NCBI GenBank assembly: GCA_938034375.1
Contig: CALHLB010000081.1
Span: 1-53,654 of the forward strand
Direction: 5' to 3'
DNA from: an uncultured Alphaproteobacteria bacterium
Lineage (GTDB): Bacteria > Pseudomonadota > Alphaproteobacteria > Rhizobiales > JACESI01
DNA: 53,654 bases
The position numbers and the translations under genes are program-made. Positions 32,353 to 41,918 of the stretch are shown one piece after another (the first letter of the stretch is position 1; every line of letters starts with the position of its first letter). A model generated the notes under the pieces. The model was not told the origin of the DNA and made no database searches. It worked only from the letters and a program-made list of their open reading frames with translations.

Positions 32353-34893
32353 TTAATCATTATCCAGCACTTCTTTCACCTTGGTTGCAAGTTGCTTGAG
32401 GGAAAATGGTTTGGCTAGAAATTCAAACTTCTGACCTTCCACAAGGTGCTTTTCAAAAGCATCCTCTGCATAGCCTGAGACAAAAATTATTTTCAGTTCA
32501 GGACGCACCTTTCGCAATTCACCCAAAAGGGTTGGCCCGTCCATTTCTGGCATAACAACATCTGAAACCACAAGATCAATCTCGCCGCCAACTTCTTCCA
32601 TAACCTCCAAAGCATGGGCACCACTTGAAGCTTCATGCACCGTATGACCGCGTGCTTGAAGGGCGCGGGCAGAAAATGCCCTTACAGCTTCTTCATCTTC
32701 CACCAGAAGAATATTCGCAGAACCGGAAAGATCACGCGGCTTCTCAATGGGTTGGTTCGTTTGCTCTTCTTCTGATTCAACAATCTCATGGCGGGGTAGA
32801 AAAATATGAAAGACAGTCCCCTCACCAACACGGCTAACAGGATAGATATAACCATCGCTCTGCTTGATGATACCATAAACTGTCGCAAGGCCAAGGCCTG
32901 TACCCTCACCAACGCCCTTGGTAGAGAAGAAGGGCTCAAAAATTTTAGCCATGACTTCCGGCGTCATGCCCGTTCCCGTATCAGCAACTTTAATAAGCAC
33001 ATAATCCGCTGGAACCAACTCTTCCATAACACTATTGTCACAAGCATCTTTCGTGATATTTTCAGTGCTAATAGTTAAATCGCCACCTTGTTTCATAGCG
33101 TCACGCGCATTAACAGAAAGATTGATAATAACTTGCTCAAGCTGGTTTAAATCAGCCTTAACCGGCCATAAATCACGACCATGTGTCACGTGAAGACGAA
33201 CATTTTCACCCAATAGGCGTTCCAACAAGATGGAAAGATCTTCCACAATATCCCGAAGATCAATCACTTTAGGTCGCAATGTCTGGCGCCTTGAAAAGGC
33301 AAGCAGCTGGCGCACAAGTCCTGCAGCTCTGTTGGCGTTATTCTTAATATTCATAATATCTTGAAAGGATGGATCAGCAGGACCATGATTTTGAAGCAAT
33401 AAATCAGAAAAGCCGATAATCGCCGTCAACATATTATTGAAATCATGGGCAATACCACCGGCAAGTTGGCCGATTGCCTGCATTTTCTGGCCTTGAGCAA
33501 ATTGCTGTTCCAAAGCACGCTGTCGGGTAATATCAATAGCATAAATAATAACCCCTTCATCTAAAGAAGCATCAACACGGCCTATAACCGAGCTGATAAA
33601 TAACCTGGCACTACTCTCATCTTCTCCCTTAAGGGCCACATCAACGGGGTCAATTTCTCCTTGTCCCTCTTGTGCAGCTTTAATCGCATCCCCTAATTTT
33701 TCCCTTTCATTTTCAGAGACAAGGTCAACCAAAGCCTGTTTACCAGATTCACATTTTCCTGTTTTGAAAAGACTTAAAAAAGAGGCATTAGCGCGAACCA
33801 TCAGACCCTTGGAATCAAGAGAAGTTATCGCCACTGGTGCTGAATTAAAGAACCTTGAAAATTGAGCTGCTCCTTCAAGGTTCTCTTCTTCAGCATCACC
33901 GCTTTCTAAGCGATTAATAACGATTGTACGCGTTGCGCCTGGCGCACCATCTTTCTTGAAAGGTGTTAAATGCAATAAACGAACAGGAAGACTTTGGCCG
34001 TTTCGTTTTACAAAATCCAGATCAATAATTTCAGTGCGTGTCTCGCCTGACTTAGCAGGAACAGTGTTTAATAAAGCCGCACCATCGCCGCGAATAATAT
34101 CATGAACATGAACTCTACCAACTTCAAATTCTGTTAAATCATAGCCAAGCCAATAGGCAAGGGTAGCATTGATATAGACAATTTTGCCATCAGGTTCTGA
34201 TGAGAAAAAGCCCGCAGGAGCATGATCAAGATAATTGATAACATTTTGCAATTCCTGAAAGGCAAATTCTTGGTTTTCGCGATCTTTCGTAATATCACGC
34301 ACACGCCAAAGGTTAAGTTTTTTGCCATCATCTATGTTGGCATTAAACAACACAGGACGAACAGAAAGTTGATACCAGCTTGCATCGCGCGCATCTTTCA
34401 AATCAGTTACTGAGGAAGCCAAAGGCCTTTCAAGGCGAACTTCCTCACTCCCAAAGCGCCCTTCATTGACAGCAAGAGAAAGTCTGAAAACTGTTTCAGA
34501 AACATTCTCTTCCATAGCAAATGCCCGTTCAATAGAAGGGACGTCCATATGATATTCGGTGCCAGTCAAATCGCGATATTCTTTATCGGCATATAATATC
34601 TGCCCATCACTTCCTGTAACAAGATGCGCATCTTCAAGTGCTTCCAAAAAAGCATAAGGGGAGCTTTCAGTTTTTCCCACCCCGCCAATTTTAATAAGGC
34701 CAATTGTGGAAGCAAAAACAGTAAAAATTCCAATAACTGCAAAAATACCAAGAAGAAAAAGAACAATCGCCCCCATTGATTCTTCAAAAAAGAACAGAAA
34801 TATCCCAATAAGAGCCGCAATCAAAAAGCCGATAAGGGCAAGAAATAAAACGCCAGAACGTTTTTTGTTTTCTATTTTTTCATCAATAATCAT
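32353..34893 (-). CDS. cckA: Hybrid sensor histidine kinase CckA
   Basis: Two N-terminal TM segments, PAS repeats, H-box [27 protein letters not shown]-box [19 protein letters not shown]-terminal receiver [16 protein letters not shown]. Confidence 0.93.
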   Translation of the reverse strand: MIIDEKIENKKRSGVLFLALIGFLIAALIGIFLFFFEESMGAIVLFLLGIFAVIGIFTVFASTIGLIKIGGVGKTESSPYAFLEALEDAHLVTGSDGQILYADKEYRDLTGTEYHMDVPSIERAFAMEENVSETVFRLSLAVNEGRFGSEEVRLERPLASSVTDLKDARDASWYQLSVRPVLFNANIDDGKKLNLWRVRDITKDRENQEFAFQELQNVINYLDHAPAGFFSSEPDGKIVYINATLAYWLGYDLTEFEVGRVHVHDIIRGDGAALLNTVPAKSGETRTEIIDLDFVKRNGQSLPVRLLHLTPFKKDGAPGATRTIVINRLESGDAEEENLEGAAQFSRFFNSAPVAITSLDSKGLMVRANASFLSLFKTGKCESGKQALVDLVSENEREKLGDAIKAAQEGQGEIDPVDVALKGEDESSARLFISSVIGRVDASLDEGVIIYAIDITRQRALEQQFAQGQKMQAIGQLAGGIAHDFNNMLTAIIGFSDLLLQNHGPADPSFQDIMNIKNNANRAAGLVRQLLAFSRRQTLRPKVIDLRDIVEDLSILLERLLGENVRLHVTHGRDLWPVKADLNQLEQVIINLSVNARDAMKQGGDLTISTENITKDACDNSVMEELVPADYVLIKVADTGTGMTPEVMAKIFEPFFSTKGVGEGTGLGLATVYGIIKQSDGYIYPVSRVGEGTVFHIFLPRHEIVESEEEQTNQPIEKPRDLSGSANILLVEDEEAVRAFSARALQARGHTVHEASSGAHALEVMEEVGGEIDLVVSDVVMPEMDGPTLLGELRKVRPELKIIFVSGYAEDAFEKHLVEGQKFEFLAKPFSLKQLATKVKEVLDND

Positions 34894-35077
34894 AATGGTA
34901 AAATCGCTTATTCTCCATTATCGGGCAAAAGCACCCAATTCCTGTTTCTGGCGTATAAAGACTGTTTATTCCCATCTTGTTAAAATCGTGATTTGAAGAA
35001 AAAGCACGAAAAAAGCATTATAAAAGGGAATCGCCTTCAACGATTCATACCTTAGCGACAATCAAGCTATAAGCAAC

Positions 35078-35115
35078 AAAAAGCCGTGTCTGCTTGATAA
35101 GCAACACGGCTTTTT
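35078..35115 (-). terminator. Rho-independent terminator after the TadG-like gene
   Basis: AAAAAGCCGTGT...ACACGGCTTTTT strong stem. Confidence 0.8.
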
Positions 35116-35134
35116 AAACGAAATTATTGCAATT

Positions 35135-36667
35135 TTATTGAGTTAAAACAGGTGTTCCAATTTCCTGCTGAACTATGGCTTTAAAGACGGCGGTTAACTC
35201 TCCAACAGATGATGCCGTTAGAAAATGCGGTACTTCACCTGGACTGTCTAAAGAGGAGCAATCTCTTAAAACAAGATTAGCCGCTGTTTCAGGATTACCG
35301 ACTTCAATTTGTGGACCCAGCGCGACTGTATAGACCTCAACATTGCGGTTTGCCTCTTTCGCAAGATCGCAGAAGTTTCTTGCACTTTTAAAAGCAACAT
35401 TTCTAGCCGCCCGGCTACCTGGATTACGGATCCCCGGCTTATTATCAAATAGATGGGTATTAAATTCGCCATCCGTCATGACAATAAGCACTTTACGAAC
35501 ATTTTCTTCATTATATGAGGCTGGTTTTGAAGCCTTGGGCCAGAATGATTGCCAATTTTCAGAAAGTAAATTAAGCCCCCAATTAATGCCATTGTGACCC
35601 GCTGTATAACCTGAAGGTTTCATAGATTTTATATCAAAAATCAAATCAGCCCTGTTATTTGTTAAAGGGCGAATGGCAACATCGGGGCAAATGGGCAATC
35701 TCTTAAAGCGGCTTACACTACGTAGCAATTTATCAGTCTCATAAAAACTTGCCCTTTGCTGTTTAAACTTACGGTATGTATCAACATTTTGAGAAGGCGC
35801 CCTATCGCCAAAACTGTTTGCACCTTCCCTCTCGCTAACACATTGATGGGCAAGATTATCAAAAACCCTCTGCTTTTGATCTTCATTCAAAGTCGCATTT
35901 AGACGGCGCGCCCGCTGTAAAAAACGCTGTGTTGGATTATTAACATTTCCCAAAACACTATCACTGAAAATATTCACAGAATCCAGATAATAGCTCCCCA
36001 AATTAACGGATGTTGCATAAGGAACTAATCCAACACGAACAAGATCATCATTTTGCCCATCCAGCGGCAATACAATGTCTATGGTTTCTAGCATGGCACT
36101 TTTAAGCGCATTAATGCGTTCATTATTCTTTCTGCCATTAGGATTATTAATTTGACGCGCCATTGAACCTGTATTGTCCAGAACGAAGACAAGTTCCGTT
36201 TTTTGCTCTAATCCATTGCCAAAATCAGCACTGGAAACAAGGTTGCGATTGATTGTGTTAAGCCCAAAAATGCTACTAAAATAAGTTGGAACCTTAAGAT
36301 TGGCTGTAGCCGTTATCTCGTTCGTACCAGGCTTTTGCTGAATATTCAAACTGCCTGTAACGGCATTAAAATCAATGACAGATGTCTCCTGCAAATTCAG
36401 TACAAATGCCTGTTCAGCCTTTTTTCTGGCTGAGCGCTCCAGTGTTCCTCCCTGATCCAGGTCAATAGCAGCAGCAAGACTGGCACTGTCCAAAGAAGCC
36501 TCCACAATTCTGCTGATGGTTATATAATTGGTATAGTCAACAGCAAAACCAGAGATAAAAATAAATATAGGCAAAGTAATCGCAATAATGATTGCGAAAA
36601 CACCCCTCACATCACGCTTAAAACAGTCCACTTTACTCTTAAGAAATTCTCGCATCTTATCTCTCAT
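35135..36667 (-). CDS. TadE/TadG-like pilus assembly protein with VWA domain
   Basis: RDVRGVFAIIIAITLPIFIFISGFAVDYTNY; ELVFVLDNTGSMA; VLIVMTDGEFN. Confidence 0.85.
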   Translation of the reverse strand: MRDKMREFLKSKVDCFKRDVRGVFAIIIAITLPIFIFISGFAVDYTNYITISRIVEASLDSASLAAAIDLDQGGTLERSARKKAEQAFVLNLQETSVIDFNAVTGSLNIQQKPGTNEITATANLKVPTYFSSIFGLNTINRNLVSSADFGNGLEQKTELVFVLDNTGSMARQINNPNGRKNNERINALKSAMLETIDIVLPLDGQNDDLVRVGLVPYATSVNLGSYYLDSVNIFSDSVLGNVNNPTQRFLQRARRLNATLNEDQKQRVFDNLAHQCVSEREGANSFGDRAPSQNVDTYRKFKQQRASFYETDKLLRSVSRFKRLPICPDVAIRPLTNNRADLIFDIKSMKPSGYTAGHNGINWGLNLLSENWQSFWPKASKPASYNEENVRKVLIVMTDGEFNTHLFDNKPGIRNPGSRAARNVAFKSARNFCDLAKEANRNVEVYTVALGPQIEVGNPETAANLVLRDCSSLDSPGEVPHFLTASSVGELTAVFKAIVQQEIGTPVLTQ

Positions 36668-36857
36668 TCATAAAAATGATAATTGATGCGTTAATATAAT
36701 ATAAATAATCATTAAAAAAATAATTTTAACAATTAACCATAAACAAACAAGATTAACAAATATAAGTCATTAAAAAACAAAATCAAAATAGAACAAACAA
36801 TATTTAATTTAATAAAAATTTAAATTTAAAAATTAACGAAATATATTAACCTATTCA

Positions 36858-37943
36858 CTATTTTTTACTTCGCCACGCCTTCCTCGAATTCAATTTCATG
36901 ACATAGCTGATAACATCTGCGACAGCCTTATAATGTTCAGATGGCACTTCCTCATCAATTTCAACCGTAGCATAAAGCGCGCGGGCAAGAGGTGGATTTG
37001 CAACCAAAGGAATATCATGCTCCTGCGCCAGCTCCCGAATTCTAAAGGCAACATCATCCACCCCTTTTGCAAGAACAAGCGGTGCATTCATGCCCTGCTC
37101 ATATTTTAACGCAACAGAATAGTGCGTGGGGTTTGTAACAATAACATCAGCTTGGGGGACAGCCGCCATCATGCGTTTTCTGGCTCTCTCCTGTCTGATC
37201 TGGCGAATGCGACCTTTAATCTGCGGATCCCCTTCCTGGGCCTTGAACTCGTCTTTCACCTCTTTCAGGGTCATTTTCTGTTTTTGCATCCAGCGCCATT
37301 TTTCGTAGGAATAATCAACAATGGCAATGACAGTAAAAAGAATAAATGTTGCTCCCAAAAGCTTTAAAGTTAGCTCTTGCATAATAGGCATGAGCTGCGC
37401 CAGGTCTGTGCGGACCAGAAGATCAAAACGGTCTCTCTCCGGCCAAATCACTACAACTAGGATGATGCTCACGAGCGTAATTTTAACAACACCTTTGCCA
37501 AAATTCAAAAGGCTCTGCGTTGAAAAAAGACGGCCAAAGCCAGCGATAGGCGATATTTTGGACAATTTGGGTGTAAGAGGTTCTGTTGAAAAAACCGGAG
37601 CATGTTGAATAATATTTCCAAGAAGACCCGCCGCAGCCAAAATAAGAAGCGGTATCATAAGAGGCATTAGCAGCGTTTTACCAACAAGCGCCCATAATTT
37701 TCGTAAGCCACCATTATCAACCGGAATACTATCAGAATGCTCCACAAGGCCAGAAAGTTCATGCATCAAGGATGACGCCATGCTAGATCCAAAACCAGCA
37801 ATGACAATAAGAGAAGCCGCCATAATAAACCAGGTATTTACCTCTTGGCTTTTGGCAACATCACCTTTTTCTTGTGCGTCTCGTAATCGTTTGTCGGTTG
37901 GGTCTTCGGTTTTTTCACCGCCATCTTCTGCTTCTTCTGCCAT
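36858..37943 (-). CDS. flhB: Flagellar biosynthesis protein FlhB
   Basis: EKTEDPTDKRLRDAQEKGDVAKSQEVN; autocleavage motif VTNPTHYSVALKY. Confidence 0.97.
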   Translation of the reverse strand: MAEEAEDGGEKTEDPTDKRLRDAQEKGDVAKSQEVNTWFIMAASLIVIAGFGSSMASSLMHELSGLVEHSDSIPVDNGGLRKLWALVGKTLLMPLMIPLLILAAAGLLGNIIQHAPVFSTEPLTPKLSKISPIAGFGRLFSTQSLLNFGKGVVKITLVSIILVVVIWPERDRFDLLVRTDLAQLMPIMQELTLKLLGATFILFTVIAIVDYSYEKWRWMQKQKMTLKEVKDEFKAQEGDPQIKGRIRQIRQERARKRMMAAVPQADVIVTNPTHYSVALKYEQGMNAPLVLAKGVDDVAFRIRELAQEHDIPLVANPPLARALYATVEIDEEVPSEHYKAVADVISYVMKLNSRKAWRSKK

Positions 37944-37952
37944 ACTCTCCCC

Positions 37953-38714
37953 CTACTTTACCAAAAAAACAGAGAGACCCTGCTGCACATGTTCAATATA
38001 CCAGAACATCATCGTACCAATTAAGGCAAAAAGCGCAAAAAAGCCGATCATAATATTGGCCGGCAATAAAACCAGTAAAACTTGAAATTGCGGCATAAGG
38101 CGCGATAAAATACCAACACCCACATTAAACACAAAGCCAATAACAATAAATGGCGCTGAAAGCTGCACGCCAATTAAAAAAGAACGAGCAAATAGCATAA
38201 CACCCGCTTCAACAACGTCCCCCACAGGCATTAATTCACCCGGTTTAAAAAGTTGATAGCTATCATGCATTGCAGCAATAATGATGTGGTGAACATCCAT
38301 TGCAAAAATTAAAGTTAAACTCAAAGTAGAAAGAAAACTGGCAATCAACGTACCTTGAACAGCCGTAGATAAATCTGTGTTTTGCGCTGATGACAAACTG
38401 GTTTGAAAAGCGATAGAAGCGCCTGCTGTCTGCAAAGCAGCTGTTAACATGCTGCCCGTCATACCAATAAATAATCCCACAATCATTTCTGATATAAGCA
38501 GGAAAACAAGGGCAAAAAGCCCTGTTGGCAAAGCTGGCAATACCTCTTCAACAACAGGCACCAGCACAATTGTGATAAGAAGTGCGGTTGAAAGTCTGAT
38601 GCGCTGCGGAATACTTTGAGCACCAATTGCAGGCATAAGAGATAAAATCATCGCCGTACGAGCAAAAACCAACATATAATGAAAAGCAAACAGGGGTAAG
38701 AAACCAAATTCCAC
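37953..38714 (-). CDS. fliR: Flagellar biosynthesis protein FliR
   Basis: FARTAMILSLMPAIGAQSIPQRIRLSTALLITIVL; between flhB and fliQ. Confidence 0.94.
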   Translation of the reverse strand: MEFGFLPLFAFHYMLVFARTAMILSLMPAIGAQSIPQRIRLSTALLITIVLVPVVEEVLPALPTGLFALVFLLISEMIVGLFIGMTGSMLTAALQTAGASIAFQTSLSSAQNTDLSTAVQGTLIASFLSTLSLTLIFAMDVHHIIIAAMHDSYQLFKPGELMPVGDVVEAGVMLFARSFLIGVQLSAPFIVIGFVFNVGVGILSRLMPQFQVLLVLLPANIMIGFFALFALIGTMMFWYIEHVQQGLSVFLVK

Positions 38715-38719
38715 CGCCC

Positions 38720-38986
38720 TTACCCACCTGATACAATTTTTTCAAAGATACGTTCTGAAAAGCTGTTCATCAAAGCCCCCATAAAAGGTAACGTAATAAG
38801 GGCTGCCAAAAACATGGCAATAATTTTAGGAATAAAAACAAGCGTTAGTTCCTGCACCTGCGTCAAGGCTTGCAACAAAGCCACAATCAAACCAACAAAA
38901 AGCCCTGTTAGCATTGTCGGCAAACCAACATATAGCAAGGTCCAAATGCTATCTCTTGCAATATCTAAAACTTCAGCACCGCTCAT
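38720..38986 (-). CDS. fliQ: Flagellar biosynthesis protein FliQ
   Basis: LPTMLTGLFVGLIVALLQALTQVQELTLVFIPKI. Confidence 0.95.
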   Translation of the reverse strand: MSGAEVLDIARDSIWTLLYVGLPTMLTGLFVGLIVALLQALTQVQELTLVFIPKIIAMFLAALITLPFMGALMNSFSERIFEKIVSGG

Positions 38987-39016
38987 CTTTTTTCCTTAAA
39001 AACGATGCCCTATTAG

Positions 39017-39343
39017 CTAGATAGGCATACGCATAATTTCTTCATATGATTGAATAACACGGTCGCGCATTGAAACCATGGATTGCAGCGCAACCTCTGT
39101 TTCAGCAACAGCAGTTACCACATCAATCATATCACCTTGCCCCTGAACGGCAGAAAGTGTTTGAGTTTCAACACTTTTCCCCGCTGCAGTAACATTTTCA
39201 ACAGTCTGGCTTAAAAACTGTTCAAAATTTTCCCCTATAGACTGTGTTAGCGATGATGCCTGATTCTGTCCTTGAGAGATAGTATCAACAAGGTTGGCTG
39301 TTGACTGATAAGCAGATAACGCGGCTGATGTCGGTAAAGTCAT
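39017..39343 (-). CDS. fliE: Flagellar hook-basal body complex protein FliE
   Basis: VVTAVAETEVALQSMVSMRDRVIQSYEEIMRMPI C-terminal signature. Confidence 0.93.
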   Translation of the reverse strand: MTLPTSAALSAYQSTANLVDTISQGQNQASSLTQSIGENFEQFLSQTVENVTAAGKSVETQTLSAVQGQGDMIDVVTAVAETEVALQSMVSMRDRVIQSYEEIMRMPI

Positions 39344-39361
39344 GGTTATTATCCTTTAAAA

Positions 39362-39772
39362 TCAGGCTCGCAAAATTTCCAGAGTTCTGGCAAGCATGGT
39401 TCTGGTTGATGTAATGACGTTAAGGTTTGCCTCATAACTGCGCTGCGCTTCACGCATATCAACAGCCTCAACAAGGCGGTCGACATTTGGCATTTTAACA
39501 TATCCGTCACCATTCGCAGCAGGATGGGAAGGGTTAAAACGCAATGTAAAATCAGAGTTATCTTTTTCAATGCGCCCCAATTCCACTTTATTGGCTTTCA
39601 TTTTAGAATCATAAACAGCCTCAAAAGTTGGTATTTTGCGACGATAAGGATCCCCGTTCGGTGTTCTTGCGGTTGAATCTGCGTTAGCAATATTTTCCGC
39701 AATAACCCGCATCCGGCCAGATTGAGCTTTCAAGCCAGAGGCTGCAACAAAAAGAGACTTCATAAAATCCAT
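39362..39772 (-). CDS. flgC: Flagellar basal-body rod protein FlgC
   Basis: ASGLKAQSGRMRVIAENIANADSTARTPNGDPYRRKIPTFE. Confidence 0.95.
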   Translation of the reverse strand: MDFMKSLFVAASGLKAQSGRMRVIAENIANADSTARTPNGDPYRRKIPTFEAVYDSKMKANKVELGRIEKDNSDFTLRFNPSHPAANGDGYVKMPNVDRLVEAVDMREAQRSYEANLNVITSTRTMLARTLEILRA

Positions 39773-39795
39773 AAGATATTCTCCATAAAATCAGC

Positions 39796-40212
39796 CTATT
39801 GGCCACGCCCCATCGCTGTTTTCAAAAGACCCAGATTGGAAGTATAAAGCGATGTTACGGCTTCATAATCCATTTGATTAGACGCAATTTTCGACATTTG
39901 CTCTTCAAGAACAACGGAATTGCCATCTGGTGTGATTTCAAAAGAATCACTTTCAATCGCACCAGATGAAAGCCTTGACGGCGCCACACTTCCAGCAATG
40001 TGGTTTTTATGCGTTAAAAACGTCTCAAAACCACCCGATGATTGTGCTGAAGCAAGTTTAAGGCCCGATTTATCAAGGGGTTTCAATTCCATCGCCATAT
40101 AGCCAGGCGTTGCCGCATTAGCTATATTTTCAGATAAAACACCCTGACGTGCCTGATGCCACTGCATCTTATTTTTAAGCGCGGTAAAAACCGACAATCC
40201 CATAAAGTCCAT
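39796..40212 (-). CDS. flgB: Flagellar basal-body rod protein FlgB
   Basis: MDFMGLSVFTALKNKMQWHQARQGVLSENIANAATPGYMAMELKPLD. ATG at 40212 is preceded by GGGGAG at SD distance; the 40230 start in the track is a TTG. Confidence 0.93.
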   Translation of the reverse strand: MDFMGLSVFTALKNKMQWHQARQGVLSENIANAATPGYMAMELKPLDKSGLKLASAQSSGGFETFLTHKNHIAGSVAPSRLSSGAIESDSFEITPDGNSVVLEEQMSKIASNQMDYEAVTSLYTSNLGLLKTAMGRGQ

Positions 40213-40528
40213 CGCGATGCTCCCCAGCAATTCGCTTAGGTTAAAAAGATTCTAATCGCTCCCCAACCAGAATCATCATAGGAAAATCTTGCCTGCTTAT
40301 GGTTAATCAAGTGTTAACAACTAGGTAAGGATTGCCTGGCAAATCTTAATAAAATGCAAATTGGCAACACTTAACGAGATAAAACACAAGCGAATAAAAG
40401 ACCTGTTGCAACTGTTTTTTTAATAACGCCTAATGAAAACAAATTACAGATACATTGCTAAATCATTTAAAAATCATGGAACGGTTTAGAAAGCATCTTT
40501 TCATTTACGCCATATCAGGGCCAATAGA

Positions 40529-41065
40529 ATGACAGAATGGTTAAACCCGATTGTTGGGGAAGAATATGCAAACTACGCCTCTATAGGCATCGCACTCATT
40601 ATTGTTTTTCTTTTAATTTCATTTTTGTTTAGAATTTTAAACGCCTTTCGTGCCGGTGGCTTTAACGGTAAACGTCAAAACAGACTTGGCATAACCCAAG
40701 CCATTGCCCTGGAAGGAAAAAGACGCATTGTTCTTGTAAGGCGCGATGATGTGGAACATCTCATCATGATTGGGGGTGAAAATGATCTTGTTATTGAAAA
40801 AAACATAGAGGGTAAAGTGCCAAAGCCCCTACCCAATAAAAAAGAAGTAACAGAAAAAAAACAAGCAGTCATAACCAATAATGACGAACAAACCCTTGTT
40901 AAAAAAAAGCCTTTAAACAACAAAACCGATAACGTTCCAGTCACAATTTCTGAACCGGCCCTCGAACGGAAAAGAAAAACTGTTAGTAACCCACAAACCC
41001 CTAACGACTCAGCTAAAATAACAAAAGAAATGGATCTTCTTTTGGACCAGATAGCTGGAGATTAA
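40529..41065 (+). CDS. fliO: FliO-like flagellar biosynthetic protein
   Basis: Single N-terminal TM, then LGITQAIALEGKRRIVLVRRDDVEHLIMIGGENDLVIEKNI; directly upstream of fliP. Confidence 0.85.
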   Translation: MTEWLNPIVGEEYANYASIGIALIIVFLLISFLFRILNAFRAGGFNGKRQNRLGITQAIALEGKRRIVLVRRDDVEHLIMIGGENDLVIEKNIEGKVPKPLPNKKEVTEKKQAVITNNDEQTLVKKKPLNNKTDNVPVTISEPALERKRKTVSNPQTPNDSAKITKEMDLLLDQIAGD

Positions 41066-41069
41066 AAAT

Positions 41070-41906
41070 ATGCCCATTGCCTTTTTAAGGAAGGCACAAA
41101 AAATAAAGCAGATAAACACTCAATTTACTCAAAAAAACATACACCATCATACAAAAAAGCCTAAAGGCTTTTGGGCCAAGTTTGTTTTGTGTTCAATATG
41201 CTTTATATTTGCCCTATATCCTGATTATGGTCACACTCAAGGTGTAACACTTGATTTTACAGGCGACACATCAGTCACCGAGCGAGCCATTCAACTTGTC
41301 GCGCTGGTCACGATTTTAGGTCTGGCACCTTCCATTCTGGTTATGGTAACTTCTTTCACCCGCATTGTTGTCGTTCTTTCACTTTTGCGCTCGGCCATCG
41401 GTCTCCAAACCGCCCCGCCAAATTCCGTTATGATCGGGCTGGCCCTTTTTTTAACAAGCTTCATTATGATGCCAACATTGGAAGAGGCTTATAATACAGG
41501 CCTAGAGCCTTTAATTAATGAAGAAATTGAATTAAATGAAGCCTTGCAACTTTCTGCAAAACCATTTCATGCATTTATGCTTAGCCATGTTAGAGAAAAA
41601 GATATTGAGCTTTTTCAATCATTAAGCGGCAATCCGCTGCCCGATACTCCGCAAGATCTGGAGCTTAGAATTTTAATACCAGCCTTTATGATTGGTGAGT
41701 TAAAACGCGCTTTTGAAATAGGTTTTCTGCTTTATCTACCATTTGTCATCATAGACCTTGTTGTTGCTTCAATATTAATGTCGATGGGTATGATGATGCT
41801 ACCCCCTATCGTGATTTCCCTTCCCTTTAAACTCATCTTCTTTGTCTTGATAGACGGTTGGCACTTATTAGCTGGATCTCTTATCCGTAGTTTTGGTATA
41901 GGTTAG
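41070..41906 (+). CDS. fliP: Flagellar biosynthesis protein FliP
   Basis: ILGLAPSILVMVTSFTRIVVVLSLLRSAIGLQTAPPNSVMIGLALFLTSFIMMP. Confidence 0.97.
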   Translation: MPIAFLRKAQKIKQINTQFTQKNIHHHTKKPKGFWAKFVLCSICFIFALYPDYGHTQGVTLDFTGDTSVTERAIQLVALVTILGLAPSILVMVTSFTRIVVVLSLLRSAIGLQTAPPNSVMIGLALFLTSFIMMPTLEEAYNTGLEPLINEEIELNEALQLSAKPFHAFMLSHVREKDIELFQSLSGNPLPDTPQDLELRILIPAFMIGELKRAFEIGFLLYLPFVIIDLVVASILMSMGMMMLPPIVISLPFKLIFFVLIDGWHLLAGSLIRSFGIG

Positions 41907-41918
41907 AAAAGAATATCC

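Noticed and set aside
40380-40410. Sigma54 promoter for flgB on the minus strand (GGTCTTTTATTCGC)
   Set aside because: Spacing fits GG-N10-GC, but the -24 element (CAGGTC) is a poor match.
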